Shown here: piece after piece, positions 1 through 8,712 of the stretch
Position numbering within the stretch: position 1 is the first letter of the stretch
Layout: every line of letters starts with the position of its first letter
Source of the DNA: Mesorhizobium sp. Z1-4
Lineage (GTDB): Bacteria > Pseudomonadota > Alphaproteobacteria > Rhizobiales > Rhizobiaceae
Assembly: GCF_004000235.1 (NCBI RefSeq)
Contig: NZ_RCIO01000001.1
Coordinates: 558,001 to 622,000, forward strand
Reading direction: 5' to 3'
Length of the DNA stretch: 64,000 nucleotides
Translations under genes and position numbers: made by a program
Notes under the pieces: generated by a model
Databases searched by the model: none
Seen by the model: only the letters and a program-made list of their open reading frames with translations
What the model was told of the DNA's origin: nothing

Positions 1-358
1 CAATGATGGGCGTGTTCGCGGGTGGATTTATGCGCGTTCCGGTGCACAAAAGGACGATCAGGTTGAAACCCAATGTATCGACCCGTGAAAGCAGGTCGGC
101 TAGGCGGCGTTCAGTGCGATCGACCGAGACTGAAATCTCTTTTCCGTCAAAACACCGGGTGGCGAACTCCGGTTCTCCGGGAGCGGCCTTCATTGCGTCC
201 AGAGCCACGCCTTCTAGTCCGTCAAGTACGCCGAACTCCGCGATTTCGATACATTCGGGCGAGCGACCTCCGATGATATCTGAGACCATCTCGGGGACGA
301 TGTCTGGTCTCGGGCTGTAGCCGATCGTAACGAATGCGATGCGAAGGACAGGGGGCAT
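1..358 (-). CDS. AroM family protein (3' end outside window)
   Basis: The minus strand reads open from an ATG at 358 to the window edge, about 119 codons. The N-terminus has the AroM-type opening IAFVTIGYSPRPDIVPEM and a later hydrophobic strand LIVLLCTGT, the same layout as the next gene upstream. AroM proteins have an Asp/Glu racemase-like fold and no settled reaction. The gene follows the AroM-LuxR gene on the same strand after a 74-bp gap, so the two are probably co-transcribed. The C-terminal part cannot be judged. The family call is firm and the function is unknown. Confidence 0.75.
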   Translation of the reverse strand, partial: MPPVLRIAFVTIGYSPRPDIVPEMVSDIIGGRSPECIEIAEFGVLDGLEGVALDAMKAAPGEPEFATRCFDGKEISVSVDRTERRLADLLSRVDTLGFNLIVLLCTGTRINPPANTPII

Positions 359-432
359 GTCGACTCCAAACCACGACGTGGCTCCACCCTAGATACCTGA
401 CCAAACCACGCAATACGGGCAAACCCCTAGCG

Positions 433-1353
433 TCAATCATAGCCTGCCTTGACGATCAACCTGATGAGTGCCCCGGACGAGGGTACCTGCATTTTCCGTA
501 GGATGTTCGACCGATGGATTTCGACGGTCTTGTGACTGATGTCGAGTTGCCTTGCTATCGCTTTATTCGACAGTCCTTCGCAAACAAGTGACATAACCTG
601 ACGCTCGCGCGCTGTGAGGTTTTCCAATCGCGAGGGGAGGCCAGCCATCTGGCCAGCGACCGGTGACAGAGCAAGACTGCCCAAGATCAACCGAATTGAG
701 TTCATCACGATCCGGCGTGGCAGAATGACCGGTTTGCCGGTCAGCTGGGCGATAGTTAACCGGTCTGATTCTCTGTAGCCCACCGAATTCAGCACTATAT
801 AGGCGCAATCCTTGAGCGAGACCGCCGCCTTGGTTAGCTCTTCAATGTCCTGATGTGCTGCGTAAGCATATCGCGTATCGAACAGCGACAGCGCCGGCAT
901 CTCCACTTCATCAATCTGGCGTTCGAGGGGAAACACGATCCCAACCGTATCGCCCTCGGCAGCCAAAGAAATTACTGCGGCATCAAGAGCGCGCTGTGCG
1001 TTCACGGTTGGGCAGGTGCTTTCGAATTCGCGAAATATCCCGGTCGACATCAGCACCACTAGCTCGAAATCACTTTTGGCTATAGCTGCGAGCCGATCGT
1101 CGACGAGTTTGCTGATCTTGCGTCGCGACAAGTTGACCCACGATCCGCTCGCGAGCCGCGCGACCACAGTCGCGTGTCCCGTCTCCGTCAGGAACTCCCC
1201 GATCTCGGAGTCGCTCAAACTGTCTAGAAGCCCGATCTCGGATATTGTTGCCTGCACCCCCAACCCGTCTCGGAGATCAGGCAGAAGGTCCTGCCGCGGC
1301 GACTGACCGAGTGTGATGAACAGTATCCGCGGGGGCCGCTCTTCGTTTCGCAA
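433..1353 (-). CDS. AroM-like protein fused to a LuxR-type DNA-binding domain
   Basis: This is a 306-aa protein. Residues 9-225 are AroM-like (opening RILFITLGQSPRQD, core strand VVLMSTGIF). Residues 244-304 are a complete LuxR/GerE helix-turn-helix (LTARERQVMSLVCEGLSNKA, then HKTVEIHRSNILRKM). The start is a TTG at 1353 with GAGGAG six bases upstream. The fusion suggests a regulator whose AroM part senses a small molecule. It diverges from the DUF917/hydantoinase pair, which is its likely target. Sensor and target are inference; the two domains are read directly. Confidence 0.8.
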   Translation of the reverse strand: MRNEERPPRILFITLGQSPRQDLLPDLRDGLGVQATISEIGLLDSLSDSEIGEFLTETGHATVVARLASGSWVNLSRRKISKLVDDRLAAIAKSDFELVVLMSTGIFREFESTCPTVNAQRALDAAVISLAAEGDTVGIVFPLERQIDEVEMPALSLFDTRYAYAAHQDIEELTKAAVSLKDCAYIVLNSVGYRESDRLTIAQLTGKPVILPRRIVMNSIRLILGSLALSPVAGQMAGLPSRLENLTARERQVMSLVCEGLSNKAIARQLDISHKTVEIHRSNILRKMQVPSSGALIRLIVKAGYD

Positions 1354-1540
1354 TGCAGCTCCTCGGAACTGTCTTCTCCGCTTGGCAACAACCTCGCATT
1401 GTCTGAGCCAGCGCTGCCGTCATTCAAGAGCCTCTCACAACTCCGCGGCACGAACAACATTGTCATACGCCTAGGGGCACACCCTTATACACGCCACATG
1501 GTCGCTGAGGTAGCGTCGCACGTGTTACGCGGAGGCAGAG

Positions 1541-2620
1541 ATGGCAGAAGTATTCCCCAAAGAAAGCATCGACGCCCTGGCCATAGGTGCCTGGATTCTC
1601 GGTACCGGTGGAGGAGGAAGTCCTTATCTCGCGCAACTCAACCTCAAGCACCTTTATGCGCAGGGGAAGCGTTGCCGACTGATCCAGCCTGAAGACTTGG
1701 CCGATGACGACATCGTCGCCGTCGTTTCACAGATGGGAGCACCTTTGGTCGCGCAGGAACGGCTTGTCGACCCAACGTACCTCGCCCGTGCGGTCAGGTT
1801 GATGGAGGAGTACCTTGGCCAACGGTTCGCGGCAATCATGGCTGTCGAGATAGGCGGCGGAAACGCCTTCTCGCCCTTCCTCGCTGCCGCGTTACTGGAC
1901 CTGCCGGTGGTGGATGCCGACGCGATGGGACGCGCCTTTCCCGAGGCGCAGAACACCAGTTTCGCGATCGGCAACCTAAAAATGTATCCGCTAAGCCTTG
2001 TCGATTGCCGCGACAACGAGGCCATCGTATCCAAGGTGCCCTCCTGGATCTGGATGGAAAGGATTTCGCGAAAGATCACCACCGAAGTTGGTTCCATTGC
2101 CGCGACCTGTAAAGCGCCGCGGACCGGGGCGGAAGTGAAGGAGTGGGGAATCCTCCACACCGTAACCAAGGCGATCGGGATCGGAGAGGCCGTTCTCAAG
2201 GCGCGCCGCGTTCACGCTAATCCGATCACATCAATTCTCGACCAGGAAGGCGGCATCCAACTTTTCGCCGGGAAGGTGACTGACGTGGACCGCATCACCA
2301 CCGGGGGATTCCTTAGGGGCAGCGCTCAATTCGCAGGGCTCGGTGAAAGTCAGGGACAACGATTCGTTTTAGAGTTCCAGAACGAATGGCTGGTGGCGCT
2401 AGGGAATGACGAACCTCTAGCGATGTCGCCCGATCTGATCTGTGTCCTCGACACTGATAGCGGCGAGGCGATCGGAACGGAGACCGTCCGGTACGGTCAA
2501 CGCGTGACCGTCGTTGTGCTGCCCTCGCCCGATATCTTGAGAACTACGCAGGGGCTTGAGAACGTCGGTCCCCGCGCTTTCGGCTACGACTTCGATTACA
2601 GATCGGTATTTTCACAATGA
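1541..2620 (+). CDS. DUF917 family protein
   Basis: This 359-aa protein matches the DUF917 family in length and in motifs: ALAIGAWILGTGGGGSPYLA near the N-terminus, then VVAVVSQMGAPLV and an IGGGNAF segment. DUF917 proteins usually sit beside hydantoinase/oxoprolinase-type ATPases, and the reaction is not established. The ATG has GGAGG 6-7 bases upstream. Its stop overlaps the next start as ATGA, so the two are translationally coupled and may form a complex. The divergent AroM-LuxR gene probably controls them. Confidence 0.8.
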   Translation: MAEVFPKESIDALAIGAWILGTGGGGSPYLAQLNLKHLYAQGKRCRLIQPEDLADDDIVAVVSQMGAPLVAQERLVDPTYLARAVRLMEEYLGQRFAAIMAVEIGGGNAFSPFLAAALLDLPVVDADAMGRAFPEAQNTSFAIGNLKMYPLSLVDCRDNEAIVSKVPSWIWMERISRKITTEVGSIAATCKAPRTGAEVKEWGILHTVTKAIGIGEAVLKARRVHANPITSILDQEGGIQLFAGKVTDVDRITTGGFLRGSAQFAGLGESQGQRFVLEFQNEWLVALGNDEPLAMSPDLICVLDTDSGEAIGTETVRYGQRVTVVVLPSPDILRTTQGLENVGPRAFGYDFDYRSVFSQ

Positions 2621-4170
2621 AACGCATCGGAATTGACGTCGGCGGCACCAACACTGATGCCGTCTTGATCGACGGGACACGCATTATCGCTTCGATGAAG
2701 GTCCCGACTACCGCGGACGTGATGACCGGTGTCGTCAACGCGACGCGCGGCTTGATGGAGCGTGATCCGAGCTCCGGCGGCAGCCGAGGGCAGACCGTTG
2801 ATGCGGTGATGCTAGGTACTACACATTTCACCAATGCAGTGGTCGAACGTGCTAACCTCGAGCGGATTGCGGTGATCCGGATATCGCTGCCGGCCGCCGC
2901 CTCACTGCCGCCCGGGGTCGACTGGCCAGCCGACATCCGGGAGACGGTGAACCCAATGATATTCATGGTCGATGGCGGGCACGAATACGACGGCAGGCCG
3001 CTGGTACCGCTGGATCGTAAGGCGATTGCCAAGGCTGCCTACCGGATCGCGGATGCTGGCATTAAGAGCGTCGCGATCGTTGCGCTGTTCTCGCCACTGA
3101 CGACCGCGTGCGAAGAAGAAGCCGCTGACATCGTCCGGTCGATTGTCCCGGACGTTCGCATCACCCTATCCAACACGCTCGGACGGATCGGTCTGCTCGA
3201 GCGCGAGAATGTCGCCATGTTGAATGCCGCGCTGCAGGCCATCGGCCGGAAGACCGTCGATGCCTTCGGAAAGGCCTTGTCAGAAGCGGGGATCGACACG
3301 CCGTTTTATTTGACCCAGAACGATGGCACTGTGGTCATAGCCGAAGTCGCAGCGCAAAGCCCGGTTTACTCCTTTGCCTCTGGACCAACGAACTCAATGC
3401 GAGGCGCGGCCCTGCTGACTGGTCTGCAGGATGCGATCGTCGCCGACGTTGGGGGGACGACCACCGACATTGGCTGCCTAGTCAACGGCTTCCCTCGAGA
3501 GGCGAACAACATAGTCGAAGTGGGCGGGGTCCGGACGCTGTTTCGGATGCCAGACCTTCTCCCGATTGGACTCGGCGGCGGCTCCATCGTCGACCTAGAA
3601 ACCGGACGCATCGGTCCACGCAGTGTGGGCTATCGGATCACTGATGAGGCCCTCGTGTTCGGTGGCACAATCCTCACAGCGAGCGATCTCGCGGTGGCGG
3701 CCGAACGCGCCGACTTCGGCGATCGCAGGCGCGTACGCAAGCTTGATTCTGGGCTGGTGCGGCATCTATTAGACCGAACGGTCACGATGTTGGAAGAGAA
3801 CATCGACCGGATGAAGACCTCGGCCGACCCGGTCGATCTGATCGCTGTCGGCGGCGGGGCCTTCTTGGTGCCCGACAAGCTCGCGGGCGTCGCGAGAGTT
3901 TTAAGGGTCGAACACTCGGATGTAGCAAACGCCATCGGCGCGGCAATGGCGCAAGTCTCAGGCGAGATCGATCAAGTCTTCAGCGGCGTGTCTCGCGATG
4001 TAGCCCTCGCTGAAGCAGAAAATATCGCAAAAAGCCGTGCGCGCGAGGCAGGTGCGCGACCAGACAGCCTCAAGACGATCGAGGTTGAAGATATTCCGCT
4101 AGCCTACTTACCCGGCGGCTCCCGCAGGGTTCGGGTGCGCGTGGTCGGCGATATCGCTTATGGGGCATGA
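2617..4170 (+). CDS. hydantoinase/oxoprolinase family ATPase (HyuA-like)
   Basis: This 517-aa protein has the ASKHA-type phosphate loop IGIDVGGTNTDAVLID at residues 4-19 and a second one, ADVGGTTTDIG, in the middle. That is the hallmark of the hydantoinase A/oxoprolinase family, which opens cyclic amides or carboxylates ketones with ATP. At about 520 aa it is a short, HyuA-only form without the B subunit. It is coupled to DUF917 by ATGA. The substrate cannot be read from the sequence; a cyclic amide or lactam is a reasonable guess. Confidence 0.85.
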   Translation: MKRIGIDVGGTNTDAVLIDGTRIIASMKVPTTADVMTGVVNATRGLMERDPSSGGSRGQTVDAVMLGTTHFTNAVVERANLERIAVIRISLPAAASLPPGVDWPADIRETVNPMIFMVDGGHEYDGRPLVPLDRKAIAKAAYRIADAGIKSVAIVALFSPLTTACEEEAADIVRSIVPDVRITLSNTLGRIGLLERENVAMLNAALQAIGRKTVDAFGKALSEAGIDTPFYLTQNDGTVVIAEVAAQSPVYSFASGPTNSMRGAALLTGLQDAIVADVGGTTTDIGCLVNGFPREANNIVEVGGVRTLFRMPDLLPIGLGGGSIVDLETGRIGPRSVGYRITDEALVFGGTILTASDLAVAAERADFGDRRRVRKLDSGLVRHLLDRTVTMLEENIDRMKTSADPVDLIAVGGGAFLVPDKLAGVARVLRVEHSDVANAIGAAMAQVSGEIDQVFSGVSRDVALAEAENIAKSRAREAGARPDSLKTIEVEDIPLAYLPGGSRRVRVRVVGDIAYGA

Positions 4171-4660
4171 CCAGCAACGAGTTGTCATAGGCGCATGCTC
4201 GGCGGTACAACAACAGTTCCGGTGCTCTACCGCCAGCAGCCTGCGCAAGCCTAACTACCGCGGTGGATGCCGCCGTAGCGAACGTTGCTTGACTTCAAGC
4301 AACGCAGTCGCCGCCTTTTTTTGGCGGGCCAATCTCAGCAACCATGGCTCCACCATGGCGGAAGATATAGTGGGCCCTCGTCCGGTGGCAATGGAATTTG
4401 ATCTTCCCATCCGTGAAAAGCCCCCTCGATACAAAACCGGCCGTGCAGTGCTTATCCACATGCGCAGGCTGATGCTGCAACTTTGGGTGCCTATTGCCGC
4501 TCATGCGCAGCGGTTATGCTCGAGTAGTACCATTTGCCGTTCGTACCCACATCGTTGCAGTTGTCCGAAGTTGAAAACCGGCGATCGCGGCACGAGGTCC
4601 GATGCGTGGTCCGGGACGGATCGGCTGGTGCGTTTATCAGCCTAAGTTCTTTTCACAACT
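4171..4660. other. intergenic stretch, no supported gene
   Basis: No ORF here has a convincing ribosome binding site or a recognisable protein. The stretch separates the catabolic module from the XRE gene and may contain the left boundary of the accessory island. The only structure I see is the inverted repeat at 4283-4304, followed by a GCCGCC/GGCGG pair around a run of T. Confidence 0.5.
4283..4304 (+). terminator. candidate terminator hairpin after the hydantoinase gene
   Basis: CGTTGCTTGA and TCAAGCAACG form a perfect 10-bp inverted repeat with a two-base centre. A T-run follows only after about 12 bases, so this is not a textbook intrinsic terminator. The position 110 bp after a stop codon fits. 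Confidence 0.35.
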
Positions 4661-5011
4661 ATGAAGAACCAAAGCATTGCCCTGGACCTCAGGGCGTGGC
4701 GCCGAAAGGCTGGCCTCTTGCAGGCCGACGTGGCGCATTTATTGGGGATCGAGCGGGCGCGCATTTGCGATATGGAGAAAGGTCGTCTCCTGCCAACCGC
4801 CGATCAACTGGTCGCGCTCTCGCTCATCTACGGCAAGTCGCTTGATGCGCTTCTTGCCGGCTTCCTTGATGAGACGGTCGATAGTTTAGTCGAACGGCTT
4901 CAAAGACTGCCGGCTGCGGCGAGCACAGGCGAGAAGCCAGGCTTCAACCGGGCCCACAGGCTTTCCGATCTATCCCGCCGATTAGAAATGGTAGCCAACC
5001 GGACGGTATGA
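4661..5011 (+). CDS. XRE family HTH transcriptional regulator
   Basis: This is a 116-aa protein. Residues 9-60 form a Cro/C1-type helix-turn-helix (LRAWRRKAGLLQADVAHLLG, then DMEKGRLLPTADQLVAL). The tail is helical and basic. It overlaps the RuvC-fold gene by ATGA, so they form one unit. Such pairs are common as repressor plus partner in integrated elements. It probably autoregulates. Target unknown. Confidence 0.8.
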   Translation: MKNQSIALDLRAWRRKAGLLQADVAHLLGIERARICDMEKGRLLPTADQLVALSLIYGKSLDALLAGFLDETVDSLVERLQRLPAAASTGEKPGFNRAHRLSDLSRRLEMVANRTV

Positions 5012-5481
5012 GACGGGCCAAAGTACTGGGTATTGCCGCTGGTACCGGGCGGATCGCCTATGTGTTTCTTGTCGGCAAGCAACTCCGCTATTGGCATGTT
5101 TCCTATTCAGCCAGCTACTCGCCGAGCGATGCGGCGAGCCATGCCAGAGGATGGATAGCGCAGATGCAGCCGGACGTTCTGGTTATCCAACGACGCGGCA
5201 AGGGCTACCGGAAAGGCCGGCAAGCCGGTGCAAATATGGAAGCCATTGCACGAGTTGCGGAGCAGCAGGACCTGATCGACATCGAAGTGGAGAAACGGCG
5301 TCGGTTCCCAAACAAATATTCTGAGGCAAAGGCTCTCGCAACGCGGTTCCCAGAACTACAGCGGTGGGTGCCCAAGGCTCGGCGGCTCTGGGATCCTGAG
5401 CCGAAGAACATCACGATCTTCGAAGCGCTGGCGCTAGCGTTAGAGGTCGTCGATCCTCATCCAGAGCCCAAGAAGCCGTGA
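5008..5481 (+). CDS. RuvC/RNase H-fold protein, probably without nuclease residues
   Basis: This 157-aa protein begins VLGIAAGTGRIAYVF, the place where RuvC-like resolvases have a GIDPG-type first strand with a catalytic Asp. Here that position is Ala. The second acidic position, after the strand DVLVIQ, is Gln rather than Glu. The C-terminal helix FEALALALEV resembles the final RuvC helix. The fold call rests on this strand-helix pattern and is moderate. If correct, the protein is probably catalytically dead, perhaps a junction- or RNA-binding partner of the XRE protein. It is followed by a clear terminator. Confidence 0.5.
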   Translation: MRRAKVLGIAAGTGRIAYVFLVGKQLRYWHVSYSASYSPSDAASHARGWIAQMQPDVLVIQRRGKGYRKGRQAGANMEAIARVAEQQDLIDIEVEKRRRFPNKYSEAKALATRFPELQRWVPKARRLWDPEPKNITIFEALALALEVVDPHPEPKKP

Positions 5482-5497
5482 CCATAGTAGCACCTCG

Positions 5498-5523
5498 AGC
5501 GGCGTCTTCAGGCGCCGCTTTTT
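5498..5523 (+). terminator. intrinsic terminator after XRE/RuvC-fold pair
   Basis: AGCGGCG (5498-5504) pairs with CGCCGCT (5513-5519) around an 8-base loop, followed directly by a run of five T. It sits 17 bp after the stop and just before the convergent replication-relaxation gene. Confidence 0.8.
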
Positions 5524-5524
5524 G

Positions 5525-6361
5525 TTAGTGGGCGCAATCGCCTCGCTTGATCACCCGCACCTCAAGGTTTGGGATGCCCCATGCTTTGCGAAATCCCCGC
5601 TCGGCGATGAATGCTTCATATGCGGCACGCTTCAGAGCAGTGCTGGATAAGCGTGTTGTCGATCTCCGATGTGGATTCTTGAATTCGCATTCGAGCGCGT
5701 AGAAACGATATCGTTTCTCTCCATCAATCAGGTGCTCAATGCCGTACAGTGCGTCTGGGATCAGGTGCGTTGCCATCGGCTTCGTAGCAGATGGCATATG
5801 CGGGTTGGGCCGGATCGTTACCGGAGCGGCGAGCGGATGCCTTGGTGCACCTCGATCCGCTGAGCGTGCTGGCAGTCGTTCCAATATCTCATCGACCGGC
5901 ACGAAACGCTGACCCGGCGCTTTCCGCGTCTCCAATTCAGCCTCTACCAGCGCGTCGACGATCATCATGGCATGCTCGAACTGTGGTGCGGGGCTTACCT
6001 TTGCGCCAACCGAAAAGGTAACGGCGCGTGGCGGTGGTTCTCCCTGACTATAGAGCAAAGCCAATCCCTTTGAGGAGAGTTCGTACACGATCGGCTGATA
6101 GCGTGCGTCGAACCGACGCCATTGAGCCGTCGGCCGGTTGATCAACCCAGCCTCATGATAGAGATCGCCCAGGCGCTCGATGAACCGGTTTTGGGACTGG
6201 GGTTGGAGTAGTGAAGCGAGCTGCGTAGCCCGCAGATATCGGTAGCGGTGCAGCAATTGCAGGATGGCAAGATCACGCTCAGTAAAGAATAGCCGCTTGC
6301 CCCTCGCCACGCGACGAAAGCGGGTCCGGCGACCGATGCTATCTTTGGCCAATTTCTGCAT
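5525..6361 (-). CDS. replication-relaxation family protein
   Basis: This 278-aa protein matches the Replic_Relax pattern. A basic N-terminus leads into FFTERDLAILQLLHRYRYL and ATQLASLLQ, a winged-helix-like unit, then a GDLYHEAGLINRP wing and a conserved LIPDALYGI segment before the C-terminal domain. The family is found on plasmids and integrative elements, with a proposed role in replication or transfer initiation. Together with the TraG-like ATPase at 14208-16349 it marks conjugative or mobilisable ancestry. The ATG at 6361 is the only long start. Confidence 0.75.
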   Translation of the reverse strand: MQKLAKDSIGRRTRFRRVARGKRLFFTERDLAILQLLHRYRYLRATQLASLLQPQSQNRFIERLGDLYHEAGLINRPTAQWRRFDARYQPIVYELSSKGLALLYSQGEPPPRAVTFSVGAKVSPAPQFEHAMMIVDALVEAELETRKAPGQRFVPVDEILERLPARSADRGAPRHPLAAPVTIRPNPHMPSATKPMATHLIPDALYGIEHLIDGEKRYRFYALECEFKNPHRRSTTRLSSTALKRAAYEAFIAERGFRKAWGIPNLEVRVIKRGDCAH

Positions 6362-6639
6362 ACTGCACGATCAGGGCATCAGCAGAGTTGGGTCAACGTG
6401 CGCTATGTGGCACAAAGGTCGGTGAGGCGCCGAGTTGGACAGGAATATTCAGCGATCACATTTTTCCTGAGTGCGACCGATGTCTTGGCCGGGGTCGGAT
6501 GTTGATACTGAAGCTCTAGGATGCCAACGGCGGCAATGCGGACAAAGCTACCATTGTTCTTGCCCGACGCGATGTCGGCAATGGGGCCGATCACGGACTG
6601 GCAGCTTTCAGACCGATAATGGGCTCAAGCGTCCAGGAT

Positions 6640-6903
6640 TTATCGCGGCCATCCTCCGGGCTCCATCGGTTCACCGGATGAGTGACTCAAGCGGGACAAG
6701 GAAATCTCGATCTGAGCTTCAGCGCGTCTTTTCAAGAGTTGATCGAGCACCGCCAGGTCGTTGAGCAAATCTTCTGGATCGCGCTTGCGCGCACCGCGCA
6801 ATGCATCTTTAAGCCAGTCGCTCATTTTTGGATGCGACAGTACCCACTCGATGCGATCATCCGCATCTTTCAAGTACCCTGCAAGCGACTGATTTCTGGC
6901 CAT
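6640..6903 (-). CDS. small helical protein, last gene of the dab operon
   Basis: This is an 87-aa protein from the ATG at 6903, chosen because GGAGGG lies seven bases upstream; a longer upstream reading would overlap the previous gene. It is charged and mostly helical (LKDADDRIEWVLSHPKMSDW, then DLLNDLAVLDQLLKRRAEAQ), with no cysteines or membrane segment. It follows the zinc-ribbon gene by 25 bp and belongs to the same operon. I recognise no family. Confidence 0.6.
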   Translation of the reverse strand: MARNQSLAGYLKDADDRIEWVLSHPKMSDWLKDALRGARKRDPEDLLNDLAVLDQLLKRRAEAQIEISLSRLSHSSGEPMEPGGWPR

Positions 6904-6928
6904 CCCGTTCCCTCCGTAGGATCGTGCA

Positions 6929-7810
6929 TCATGGATTGCAGCCCAGACACTGCCCAGGATCTGCGGTTCTCGGTTCAGCGGGCCGCTCGATACGATGCCC
7001 GCACCCCGAACAGGTCGACACCTCCGCGCGCAGCGCGTGAGTCGGCTCTCCGCACCAGGCGCAGGGCAGTCCGTCGAGACGTTCGGTGACCGCGAAGCCA
7101 GGGCGCGTGCAGCGCGGACAAGCGCTGCGGTAGCACCGCACAAGATCGATTGTCGCGCGCTTGATCGCGCGCATCCGGGTCGGGTTGCGGTGCGCGCGCA
7201 TATCGGTTTCGACATGCGCCGCGCCGCACAGCGCTAGCGCCTCCGACACGCTCTGGCTCAACTCAGGGAAGGTCCAAGTGTCCTTGCGAAGGTATTTCTC
7301 CGGCGCCGGATTTGCGTCCGACAGGCCGATAACGATCAGGCCATGCTGGGGAAAGCCAATCCTCTCGGCGAAAACCCTCGCGGCCTCGACGGTCTTGACT
7401 GTCTCGTGGGAAAAGTTCGTCGACAGGTCGGCGTGATGGCCGATCAGTTCAAGACCTGACTCGCGGTCTCGAAGAACAACGATCTCGCGTCCGAGTGGTA
7501 CGAACGGGATGAAGGGATGCGGTCCAAAGCTGCCCTCGCTGGCGATTGCGACTTGCGCTTGTCGGTCATGTTCGAATGAGGCCTCGATCTTGGCGCGCGC
7601 CGCGCCAAGCTGGCTGCCGGTCCGCTCGATCTCGCGACTGAAGGTGCCGAACCGGTCGGTATCGAACCCCGCCGGCAAGACGATCTGGAGGCCCAACCCG
7701 CCTTCAAGCAGCGGGCGGATGACCCGCTCCTTATCATGCATGGTGGCGAGGATCGCGCGCTTGTATGCAACGGAGAATTGAGACGCAATTTCCATCTGCG
7801 CGACCGCCAT
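6929..7810 (-). CDS. DUF6671-like zinc-ribbon protein of the dab operon
   Basis: This is a 293-aa protein. The N-terminal two thirds has a conserved-looking HDKERVIRPLL segment and no motif I can tie to a reaction. The C-terminal 80 residues hold four Cys pairs (CPRC, CAWC, CSGC, CLGC), enough for two zinc ribbons. It resembles the family I remember as DUF6671, whose function is unknown. Its ATG overlaps the CysD-like stop by one base (TGATG), so it is coupled to that gene. A metal- or nucleic-acid-binding accessory role is inference. Confidence 0.65.
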   Translation of the reverse strand: MAVAQMEIASQFSVAYKRAILATMHDKERVIRPLLEGGLGLQIVLPAGFDTDRFGTFSREIERTGSQLGAARAKIEASFEHDRQAQVAIASEGSFGPHPFIPFVPLGREIVVLRDRESGLELIGHHADLSTNFSHETVKTVEAARVFAERIGFPQHGLIVIGLSDANPAPEKYLRKDTWTFPELSQSVSEALALCGAAHVETDMRAHRNPTRMRAIKRATIDLVRCYRSACPRCTRPGFAVTERLDGLPCAWCGEPTHALRAEVSTCSGCGHRIERPAEPRTADPGQCLGCNP

Positions 7811-8712
7811 CAGAAATAGCCCTTACGTTTCTGGCGCTCAAGCGAGCGGGCGCCGTCACGGTCCGACGGCCGGCCCTCACGCTCCGAGGCGCCGGCGGTC
7901 AGCGTCTCGCGGACGACGGATGCGAGGTCACGGGCCTCCGAGCGAATCGCTGCGGTGACCAGCCAGCAGCCGAGCGTCCGAAATCGCACGGTTTCAGTTG
8001 TGGCGTTTTCGCCGGGCTGCAATGGCAGGCGGGCGGGCTTGTCGACGACGATCAGCGCGCCGTCGCGCTCGATCACTGGCCGTGGTTCGGCAAAGTAGAG
8101 CGGCGCGAGCGCGTAGGTCCAGATGTCCGTTTCGGTCCAGTTTGACAGCGGGAAGACCCGCAACGACTGGCCCTTGCTGAGCCGCGTGTTGAAGATTCGC
8201 CAAAGTTCGGGGCGCTGCTGGCGCAGCTCCCAGCCATGATGTTCGTTGCGCACCGAGAAGATGCGTTCCTTGGCCCGCGACTTCTCCTCGTCACGACGCG
8301 CGCCGCCGAAGACGATGTCGTTGCCGCCGCGATCGAGCGCCTGCTTCAGCGCGTCGGTGCGCTTGGCGGACGTGTAGGTGTCGCCATGCTCGAACGGGTT
8401 CAGACCGGCCGCACGGCCCGCCTCGTTGGCGTAGACGACGAGTTCTAACCCGTGCCGTTCCGCGAAGGCGTCGCGGAATGCAAGCAGCGAGCGAAACTCC
8501 CAGGGCGCACCGACATGGAGCAGCGGAAAAAGGGGCGGCGACGGATAGAAGGCGCGCACCGCCAGGTGCGCGAGAACTGTCGAGTCCTTCCCCGCCGAGA
8601 GCCGCATCACCGGGTTGCGGCCTTCGGCGACGCCCTCGCGCAGGATATGGATCGCCTCCGCCTCGAGCCCGTCGAGATGCGAAAGGCGCGATTCTGTCTG
8701 CGTCGCCGTCAC
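7810..8712 (-). CDS. CysD-like ATP sulfurylase small subunit without CysN
   Basis: This 300-aa protein, close to the usual CysD length of about 302, keeps nearly the whole signature: [17 protein letters not shown]-loop SAGKDS (39-44), [16 protein letters not shown] and [13 protein letters not shown]. CysD with the GTPase CysN makes APS from sulfate and ATP, but no cysN lies in the window. Two changes stand out: HVDT reads HVGA (Gly68 for Asp), and the loop after DIW is several residues shorter. The start is GTG at 8712, with AAGG upstream and a 4-base overlap with the dabA stop; a longer ATG start at 8763 would lie inside dabA. Sulfate activation or a new adenylylating role for the carbon pump are both open. 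Confidence 0.85.
   Translation of the reverse strand: MTATQTESRLSHLDGLEAEAIHILREGVAEGRNPVMRLSAGKDSTVLAHLAVRAFYPSPPLFPLLHVGAPWEFRSLLAFRDAFAERHGLELVVYANEAGRAAGLNPFEHGDTYTSAKRTDALKQALDRGGNDIVFGGARRDEEKSRAKERIFSVRNEHHGWELRQQRPELWRIFNTRLSKGQSLRVFPLSNWTETDIWTYALAPLYFAEPRPVIERDGALIVVDKPARLPLQPGENATTETVRFRTLGCWLVTAAIRSEARDLASVVRETLTAGASEREGRPSDRDGARSLERQKRKGYF

Noticed and set aside
4160-4645. 161-codon plus-strand ORF after the hydantoinase gene
   Set aside because: It starts inside the preceding gene, has many Cys/Arg/Ser codons typical of out-of-frame reading, and crosses a hairpin.
6403-6594. 63-codon minus-strand ORF after the dab operon
   Set aside because: It has no ribosome site and no recognisable features. 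The gap 6362-6639 is left without a gene.
7810-8712. CysD-like protein as PAPS reductase or DndC
   Set aside because: The [16 protein letters not shown] block and [13 protein letters not shown] are specific for the CysD subunit, and no dnd genes are present.
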